Source: Aplectana chamaeleonis
Taxonomy: Eukaryota > Nematoda > Chromadorea > Rhabditida > Cosmocercidae
Direction: 5' to 3'
DNA length: 64,000 nt
Assembly (NCBI GenBank): GCA_029168955.1
Contig: JAPDOI010001818.1
Coordinates: forward strand, 1 to 64,000
The translations under genes and the position numbers were made by a program. Position 1 is the first letter of the stretch. Each line of letters opens with the position of its first letter. Below are positions 56,862-64,000 of the stretch, piece after piece. The notes beneath the pieces were generated by a model. It was not told the DNA's origin. It searched no databases and saw nothing but the letters and a program-made list of their open reading frames with translations.

Positions 56862-58104
56862 CTGAAAAAGATGCAAGGCGACGTGTGAAGAGGTTGGAAA
56901 TAGTCTTGAGACTAAAAAAAGGAAAAAGAGTGAGCTTAAAAGCAAAGAGGAAAGCCCAATAGGGCAGAAACTGACCATCATTTATGCTAAGCCCCCAGAG
57001 ATGTTTCCCTTTCCGTCGCTCAAACCTCACGTTGGGATACAACTTCAATCCGCAAAAGGTCAACATCTCTATTTCTCCACTCCCTCAACGCTAGCATCAC
57101 AGGAGTAGAATCACAGGAGTACGTAATCAAAATACTGCAGTACGAAGGTGCATATCTGCAAACTCGTCTTTTTATTACCTCAGAGATTCGTCCAAGAAAA
57201 AGCGGAGACGTTACACTCAATTGGTCGGTGCGGCCAAATGTGGTTTATTTCCTTGCTATTCGGCGGCTATTTCGCGTCTGCCTTCAGTCTTCCCAGGAAA
57301 TCACCGAGAAATTGAACACGCATGAGATTATGAAGCACTTGTAAGGAGCTATTCGTACTCCTAACCTCCCTCTCAGCCAGAGTAGCCCGCTCGGTCGTAC
57401 AGGTGAATATGTATGAAACTTCACCTCTCCCGCGCCTTTCGCTCCTCTAATCAAGTATGAATGCTCCAGGGGCACAGCCATGGCTGAGCGGGATGGGCGG
57501 TGCTGGTTACTTGGAGTCCTAATGGTAAACACTGACGGATGAAAACGATGACGAAAACGCGCATTAGTCTTTCGAAAATCCGGGAATTTGCGTGAAATGA
57601 CATTCCCCTAAATTTGCGTAGACAGATAGCGTTTTCCACTTGAACGGATTTTCGGTTAAAGGCATCGTTCGCGCTGAAAACCTATTCCCTTTTTGCAGGC
57701 TCAATTCCATGAATGGGGCCGGTAGACCACACTGGTAAACTTTGGCGCGTCAAAAACGTAGGGTTATGAGGTTGGAAGGGGTTACAGATGAGGAGCCGCC
57801 ACCAGTTCTCACCAGTCATCTAGCACTTTTTCATACAATGTTGATGCAATCGTCAAACAACATAAGAAACAGTTACGGCCTAAACTCCACATGCAGAAAA
57901 ACGTCGAAAATGACAGTGACGAGGCCTCCAGAAGCAGAAAAACTTCAAAAACTATTTTGGCGCGAAATTCAAATTCGAATTTACAATCTGTTCCAATTGA
58001 CTTTGCTTCACAAATAAAGGTTTTTCATGGGACCCTTCGACATTTGCGTTCACTAGAGAGGCTACACAAAAACATGAAAAAATAATATACGTTTTTCTGC
58101 GCGT
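56862..58104. other. No assignable gene; TTAA-MITE-like left end at 57,660
   Basis: TTAA (57,656-57,659) followed by AGGCATCGTTCGCGCTGAAAA resembles family Z termini, but no matching right end was found. Other ORFs have no motifs. Confidence 0.4.
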
Positions 58105-58262
58105 ACGATGTCTTTTAGCGTTTATTTATACCTAGTGGGCTCTGAAAACGTAGGAAGATGTTCCAGATTTGACTTTAAATTCTCCCAGCTGAGTTGTTTG
58201 GGGCGCTGATCACGAATATGGTGTTTACTTGCCGATTTTCCAAAGTTTTCGACTTGGTAAAG
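58105..58262 (-). repeat. Family X copy
   Basis: The reverse complement reads TATTCGTGATCAGCGCCCCAA, then AAAGTCAAATCTGGAACATC and TAGGTATAAATAAACGC, matching 16,006-16,130. Confidence 0.75.
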
Positions 58263-58586
58263 TTAAAGTTGAAGTTACAAGCTAGTTCGAAAATATTTGT
58301 TATTCGAGGATGAGGGGAGTCCCTGGTACTTTGTTCCTAGCTTGACGAGCTCTTGGAAGATAACAACACAGTACCTTTAATCAGATTTTGCATCAATGGC
58401 GGTTATAAATTGTTTATAACATTTAATTTGTTTAATATTACTATTCTCTCAGTTTGTCTAAAATATGTCAAAATCTCCTGGCTACCTTCTCCAATGAAGA
58501 GCCCCGGGATAGCTAGAGATATGAATTGTCTGAAGAAAGGGGCGAAACAATTCATATGTAAAATTATTCTACTCCATTTCATATAT

Positions 58587-58602
58587 AAAACCATTCCGTT
58601 CT
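58587..58602. repeat. Target-site duplication of LINE 1, left copy
   Basis: AAAACCATTCCGTTCT, identical to 62,331-62,346; the preceding T is also shared. Confidence 0.92.
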
Positions 58603-58614
58603 TCTTCTTCTTCT

Positions 58615-60329
58615 TTAGCGAATGTCCCGCTCCAAAGCGGGGTCCGCTCTTCTGATACGCTGGCGCCATTTTTCCCTGTCGTAAGCCTGGTCAGGGCGTA
58701 CACCGGGAGCCTTCAGATCGGCATGCAGCGTGTCAAGCCAGCGTTGTTTTGGTCGTCCTTTGAGTCGTTTGCCAGGTACATCTAGATTCAGGCCAGCTTT
58801 GCAAACGGTATCGTTTCCAGCACGCAGAACATGGCCATACCACCGCAGTCGAGCTTCAAGGAGCTTTTTAGCAATTGCAGCAACGCCGAAACGCTGCCGG
58901 ATGTCGTCGTTTGTGATGTGGTCCAAGCGGGTTTTGTGATGTGGTCCATGCGGGTGACACCAGCAGACCAACGCAACATTCTCGTCTCCATCACACCAAA
59001 ATTACGTTCTGCATCCTTCGTTGCAGGCCAGCACTCTGCGGCATACAGCGCAACGGGTCGCACAACCATTCGATAGATCTTTGACTTCAGGTGATCGAGG
59101 ATTTTCTTGTCGCAGAGAACCCCAGTCATCAAACGCCATTTCAACCACGCTGCGCTCACATGAGAGGCAATTTCACTTTCTAGACCGCAATCAGATGTGA
59201 TAGTCGATCCAATATACATGAAGACTTCAGATCTATACCGTTGATCTTGATAGACCCTTGATCATTTCCGTCCGTGGTCAGATACTCTGTTTTCTTAACA
59301 TTGAGACGTAGTCCGAATCGAGACAGCCGATCACTCCAGGCTTGCACCTGTCGCTCAAGGTCAGCCTTATCTTCAGATGCAAGCATCACGTTATCGGCAG
59401 ACAGCAGCGACCATGGAGCCGGTTTCTGTAAGTCTCGTGTGATTGCATCCATCACAATGACAAAAATAAGCGGGGACAGAGATAGGAAGTTTGGCCGAAA
59501 TTCCGGCGGCGGCTTGAACACGACTTCTTGGGTCAGTATAAAGGACTTTGACCCACTGGATGAACTCTTCTGGAACACCATGGTGTCGCAAAGCAAACCA
59601 GATTACTTCATGCGGGACTCGATCGTATGCCTTCTCTAAATCAAGAAAGGCAAGGTGGAGCGTCTTCTGTTTCTCGCGGTGCTTCTCGATCAGTATTCGG
59701 GCAGCATTAATGGCATCGGTGGTGCCACATTTGGCAACAAAGCCACGTTGATTCTTCGTGATCTCAACGATTTCGCGGCCTCGATGATCGAGGACACGCT
59801 CGAAGATTTTCATGGTTTGAGACAACAGACGTATTGGGCGATAATTCGCACAATCTGCCGAACTGCCCTTTTTCTTCGAGATTGGAATAGTCGCTGCCAA
59901 TCATCAGGTGTCTTCTTTTCGGTGACAACCTGGTTGAAGAATCGCGCTAGCCAGTCAGCAGAGTTCCCGCACCGTGACCTCCACATATCTGCGGCCGGAT
60001 AATCGGGCCCTGTCGCTTTTCCAGGCCTCATACGTGCTAGTGCCGTCTGAACTTCTTCGACCGTGATCGAATGAACAAGCCGATTCAGGAATAGGAGGGT
60101 GAAGAAACTCTTCGGTCGAGATCTTCTCGAAATATTGCCGCCATCTCCTCATTACCTTTCCACGGTCCAAGAGCAGCTGACCGTTCTCATCATTGACGTC
60201 GTAGAATTTCTCTATGTACTCCGTTCCACGTTGACGAGACTTCTCGAGTCGGTACACAAGGCGCTCACCATCGCGCGTGTCCAGCTTCTCATACAACTCT
60301 TCGTAGAGCGCGGCTTTAACTGTCGCCAC
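58615..60329 (-). pseudogene. LINE 1 reverse transcriptase and C-terminus
   Basis: RT blocks: PISKKKGSSADCANYRPIRL, GFVAKCGTTDAINAARI, LAFLDLEKAYDRVPHEVIW, LSPLIFVIVMDAITRDLQ, then PAPWSLLSADNVMLASE. The catalytic box is SADN where functional enzymes have (Y/F)ADD, so a metal-binding Asp is lost. C-terminal blocks YIGSTITSDCGLESEIASHV, RLRWYGHVLRAGND and KGRPKQRWLDTLHADL are preserved. Frameshifts occur near 59,560, 59,215 and 58,950, and the GVRQG-type block before LSPL is degraded. Confidence 0.88.
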
Positions 60330-60382
60330 GGCATGCTTGGCAGACTTCTTCGCACTGCGCTATTTCTGCCAGTTTTCTGCCG

Positions 60383-61970
60383 TCATGTTAGTAAGAAAGG
60401 CGTGAGAGACGTTATTCTTCTCTTGGACCTCCATCCGCACTTCATCTGTCCAGATCCACGTTTGTTATCGATTTTCCGTCTGCCGGGCTTCGGGACACCA
60501 AGTTCAAAGCGAGCCAACTCTAGCATCGCTCCGGTTGCCTTCTGCCACGTTTCACAGACACTCGTGACTGGTGGTAGATGAACACGCGAGATCACGTCAA
60601 CTTCCTTCTCCTTCAAACGCCACCATTTTATCCGAGAAGGTCCGCACCGCTCACCAATAGTAGGCGTACGCCTCGGCGGCATGATGTTCGTTGTGCATAT
60701 CAGCGGACGGTGTTGTGTAGAAACTGTCTCGTATGGCACTACTTTCTCATCTGAAACCATATTTTCATCGCGATGTCGGACAAGCACAAAGTCAATCTGC
60801 GTCATGTTGTTGCCACTGTAGTAAGTGACAAGGTGAGACCGGCGCTTTCGGAACTTTATGTTAATGACGACAAGGTTGTGCGAGTCCGCGTATTCGAGAA
60901 TACGCTCCCCATCAATGTTCCGTAGTCCGTAATCGAACCCTCTTTGGCATCTATAGCCTTCACTTGTCTCCCCGACATGGCCGTTCATATCTCCCGCAAC
61001 AACAATCATATCTTCTAGCGGTACCTCCGCAGTCTTCTCATCAAGCATCATTCAGAAATCATCCTTAAAGGCAGTGGTCGCGATCAAATATGCTTGTCGT
61101 CTTTTTCTCTCTAAACCCTTTTCTGGGTCTCGAGCATTAGGACCTATAAGAAAAAATCGCGAAAAAACCACAGTTTTAGGCCAAATTTGAAGCCTAAGCT
61201 TCCTTGTCTTTTGATGGTGGACGAGTCCACTCCACATCATCGGCATCGATGACCTCTTATATCCAGAACATCAGCTGGTTTGAAATTGAATTTGAATCAA
61301 TGAACCTTCGAATTTATGTACACATCTAGTCAAAAACATTGACTATAGTGATGCTTTCATTGTTCAACTGTTTTTACTCGTTAAATTTGCATTTATTTCG
61401 TCCTCTGAATGTTGATGATTTTTGACTGCTCGGCATGAGACTGCGATCTTTTTCGTCATCGCTGTGCACGTGTGCACGAAGTGGCTTCTTTAGGCCCTAG
61501 AAACTCTAATTCTAGCCCGTTTTTCACCGCGCTACCTTCCTAGTTTTTCAGCTGCTTTCGATCTAAGCTGATTTTTGTAGTTTTTTCGATGACGTTTTTC
61601 ATCGTGACCACTGCCTTTAACTCGGCCCGCACAACTCGTCTGCGGGGCATACACCAAAAAGAAACGAATGCGTTGTTCATCGCTGACGATGATTACCTCC
61701 ATCAAATGGTCGTCAAAACGATGCACTTCGGCAATGGCGTCACGGAAACGTTCAGACACAACAATGCCAACGCCGTTCGTGGTTCCAGGGCTGCCATGAT
61801 ACAGGACTTTGAAGCCTCTGCCAATGTCCTTGAACTTACTACCCGACCATCTTGTCTCTTGCACTGCACAGAGATCAATACGTCTACGCTCCAGAGCATC
61901 AGCCAATTCGCTCGAGCGGCCTGACAACGTGCCGACATTCAGCGTTGCAACGCGAGTCTTGGCAACGTTA
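60383..61970 (-). pseudogene. LINE 1 endonuclease, split by a MITE
   Basis: After a TAA the frame reads TRVATLNVGTLSGRSSELA, DLCAVQETRWSGSK and GIVVSERFRDAI, then FFLVYAPQTSCAGRV, where the MITE interrupts. Beyond it come MIVVAGDMNGHVGET, RNIDGERILEYADSHNLV, NNMTQIDFVLVRHRD and TQHRPLICT. QET, GD.NGHVG and the Q/SDHRP-type block mark the AP-endonuclease fold; D is replaced by Q in TQHRP. A TGA sits at the codon after KDDF where the family usually has Trp. No clear ATG start is seen upstream. Confidence 0.85.
61069..61616. mobile_element. TTAA-flanked MITE inside the LINE 1 endonuclease
   Basis: TTAA at 61,065-61,068 and 61,617-61,620 flank a 548-bp element with termini AGGCAGTGGTCGCGAT and ATCGTGACCACTGCCT (inverted repeats with one mismatch in 16). 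Taking out the element and one TTAA restores the LINE codons for RVKDDF across the site, so the boundaries and the TTAA duplication are proven by the host frame. No transposase ORF. Confidence 0.93.
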
Positions 61971-62128
61971 AAGGACTTTTAGACTAGCTTGGTTACCCTC
62001 CGATGCCGTCCTTGCACCGGAGACCCTAGCATACTTTCACCACTCACCGGGCTCCGTAAGTGGGCGTCGGTTACCGTGGACGCCGTAGCCTTGAGGGATT
62101 CCATTAGCACCATGGCATGTGGTGTGAC

Positions 62129-62250
62129 AATGATCTCCATCGGCCAACCTGGCACACGGGCGATGCGCCCTGGTCTGTCGCCGGTCAGCTCAGCCCGGCG
62201 ACAGACCCGGGCGCATTGCCCGTGTGACAGGTCGGCCGATGGAGATCATT
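62129..62250. repeat. 122-bp hairpin in the LINE 1 5' leader
   Basis: AATGATCTCCATCGGCC at the left pairs with GGCCGATGGAGATCATT at the right. Pairing continues through CACACGGGC.ATGCGCCC.GGTCTGTCGCCGG, giving arms of about 57 bp with a few mismatches and a 9-nt loop centred at 62,189. It lies in the 5' leader, well before the first endonuclease codons. Confidence 0.85.
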
Positions 62251-62330
62251 AACGTTCCGCGTTCAGCTCGCCTAGACAGGGTCGAGGAGTTTCTAGTGGC
62301 ACCAACGTGGAGTAGTGGAATGCACCACCT

Positions 62331-62346
62331 AAAACCATTCCGTTCT
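62331..62346. repeat. Target-site duplication of LINE 1, right copy
   Basis: AAAACCATTCCGTTCT, identical to 58,587-58,602. Confidence 0.92.
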
Positions 62347-62480
62347 AGTTACGAGTATATGATTTATATGCATTAATTTTTTAAAAAAATCTACAAATTT
62401 CATCATTCTATAACTGTTTGAAAATAAACATACAGTTCAGAAACGGAATCAGAATCAAAAAAGAGGGTATTTTTCTTCAA

Positions 62481-62964
62481 AGGCAGCATACACGCTCGCA
62501 AAAGTTGTTGAGATAACTACATTAGTGGGGTCGTACGGGCCCTAGAAGAGCCCTCGCGAAGTTGGAAGAGTTGAAAACGAGATAAAATGACCGTATTTGA
62601 GCCGTATTGAGTCACAAAATCATCCTTTCTCCGCCCATCGATCCGGGCTCCGCCCCTCAATACAAATGTTCAGTGCTCGATTACGGTCATTTTGGCTCAT
62701 TTTTTACGCTTCTAACGTCGTAAATGTTCCAGATAGGGCCGTACGAGTTCACTAGCGTCGTTATCCCAGCAAATTTATCGCTAGCTCCGCTATTTCAGCC
62801 AATGCGGTAAAACTCGTCCACTTCTGGGTCAATATAGAACGAACCGTTATATCTTCATTTCAGTTGATTTTTTCCTGTTTTTTCGTTATCTCTGAATATC
62901 AACAGCTTTAGACCTTCGATTCATTCCATAAAATTGATATCATTTTTGAGCGTGTATGCTGCCT
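62481..62964. mobile_element. Family Y MITE
   Basis: Starts AGGCAGCATACACGCTCGC after TCAA and ends TTTTGAGCGTGTATGCTGCCT before TTAA (62,965-62,968). Length 484 bp; the interior matches 16,999-17,494 throughout (for example AACTCGTCCACTTCTGG). No ORF. Confidence 0.88.
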
Positions 62965-62968
62965 TTAA

Positions 62969-63311
62969 TTAATTCGCTCAAAGCTTCGATCATTTGGACG
63001 TCAGGCTACCGTAGAAATTCCTGAACAAACCATGATAAGGAACACACGCTCATAACATGCGGGGTATAAAAGGGCAGAGGAGTGGTATGCATTTACTCAC
63101 AGTCCGCTCTATTCGAGAAACGCATGAGAAGTGCCTGAGGAGGTAGAAATTGTGCACTCATGTTTGCTGGCTCGTACGATGTGCTCTTATCCAAGCTGAC
63201 ACTTGGAAATTTTTTAGAAGAGGGTTACTGTAGCCCTTCGTCCACTGATCGGCATGAGCGTGCTTGTAAATTTGTATGAGGAGGCTATTAGATGTGTTGT
63301 ATACGAATTAA
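62969..63311. other. No gene seen
   Basis: Unique-looking AT-rich sequence with no ORF or repeat recognised. GGGGTATAAAAGGGC at about 63,061 resembles a TATA-containing core promoter, but no gene follows. Confidence 0.35.
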
Positions 63312-63754
63312 AGGCAGGGTTCTCGATAAAATCGGTTGTTGTGCTATCACCGTAGAATGGTAGATCTGGTCATCACAAAAGTGAAAATAAGTAAAAAATT
63401 GAAGAAAAAACGCTCAGGAGAAAGTTATGGCTTGGTGTCCTCCCGCCCCCAATTATTGAGATTTGGGTGAAAGCCTGTTTTGTCAACTTTTATTTTGCTT
63501 CTAAAGTAATTTCTGAACATTTCTGGGGACTACCGATTACTTCAACCGCAAAATAAATGTAGGATAAGCAAGCATTAATGAAAATCGCGTTAAATAGGGG
63601 GTCGGCCGACACCGGTAATTAGCGGTTATACTTTGTTTTTGAGCGTTTTTCCCGCGAATTTCCTGTTTTTTTCACTTACTTTTACGTTTGTGATGGTCAA
63701 ATCTACAGTCTTATAATAAGAGCTCAAAAGTCGTTTTTATCGCGAACCCTACCC
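63312..63754. mobile_element. TTAA-flanked MITE, 443 bp
   Basis: TTAA (63,308-63,311) then AGGCAGGGTTCTCGATAAAAT; the right end is TTTTTATCGCGAACCCTACCC then TTAA (63,755-63,758). The inverted termini of about 20 bp have a few mismatches. The interior is unlike families Y or Z. No ORF. Confidence 0.85.
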
Positions 63755-63817
63755 TTAAGCGTCCATTCGTCGATTTCTGAAATACTAAGGTAGGTTTTGC
63801 CTCTAAATGCCATAGTA

Positions 63818-64000
63818 CCTACCGTAAGGTACAGTAAACCTAAGAAATCCGATAAACGGACTCCAGGGGCGGAATTAAGAATCGAAGTAAAGCGCGCCAA
63901 AACTAGCGCAAATGCGCTATGGGGACGGCATAGCGCAATCTGCAATCAAGAACTATGCAGGCGTGCGCTTGCCTTAGCCCAAACGCGCTTGGCATAGCCC
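63818..64000 (+). repeat. Family X start and edge repeat
   Basis: TACCGTAAGGTACAGTAAACC and AATCCGATAAACGGACTCC resemble the family X start near 15,745-15,795. From about 63,925 GGCATAGCGC and GCGCTTG(C/G)C.TAGCCC recur with about 20-bp spacing up to the window edge, possibly the start of another tandem array. Confidence 0.5.

Larger units (their letters stand above)
58603..62329 (-). mobile_element. RTE-like non-LTR retrotransposon (LINE 1), full-length but dead
   Basis: Minus-strand insertion of 3.73 kb bounded by a perfect 16-bp duplication. On the coding strand the 3' end is a (GAA)n tail, AAGAAGAAGAAGAA, directly against the left duplication. The 5' leader contains a 122-bp hairpin. Coding order is endonuclease then reverse transcriptase then C-terminal region. 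It is disabled by frameshifts, by loss of a catalytic Asp and by a MITE inside the endonuclease (61,069-61,616). Removing that MITE leaves about 3.18 kb, normal for RTE. Confidence 0.93.

Overview
The window is non-coding-rich, repeat-dominated DNA from a nematode nuclear genome, probably clade V/Strongylida (hookworm-like). A broken major sperm protein copy (a nematode-specific family), Cys-loop acetylcholine receptor exons with nematode-style TTTCAG acceptors, and several RTE- and CR1-like retrotransposons support this. The species is inference; no intact host gene is visible.

Layout. Positions 1-15,239 are one satellite array of about 108 monomers, alternating 145-bp and 136-bp types (281-bp dimer). 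It carries a nested 11-monomer (1,550-bp) higher-order repeat and a 562-bp tetramer near its inner edge. From 15.2 to 28.7 kb the DNA is packed with MITE-like and foldback elements. Among them are two orphan exons of a nicotinic receptor subunit on the minus strand (17,899-18,782). From 28.7 to 39.4 kb lies a LINE cluster: a minus-strand RTE-like element, then a minus-strand CR1-like element (ORF1 plus ORF2) split by a plus-strand RTE insertion with an 11-bp target duplication. An MSP pseudogene follows at 39,647-40,018. From 41 to 58 kb there are further short inverted-repeat elements, a 42-bp minisatellite that reads as 14-residue repeats, a 1.2-kb foldback element, TTCG-rich low-complexity DNA, a 1.1-kb alternating purine-pyrimidine tract and a few candidate exons. 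At 58.6-62.3 kb a complete RTE-like insertion has a 16-bp target duplication and is itself interrupted by a 548-bp MITE flanked by TTAA.

Common thread: many of the short elements start AGGCA..., end ...TGCCT and sit between TTAA tetranucleotides, several of them head to tail and sharing one TTAA. The copy inside the LINE endonuclease gene defines the element boundaries to the base. All LINE copies are broken by frameshifts or stops; the plus-strand RTE (32,212-35,605) is the best preserved.
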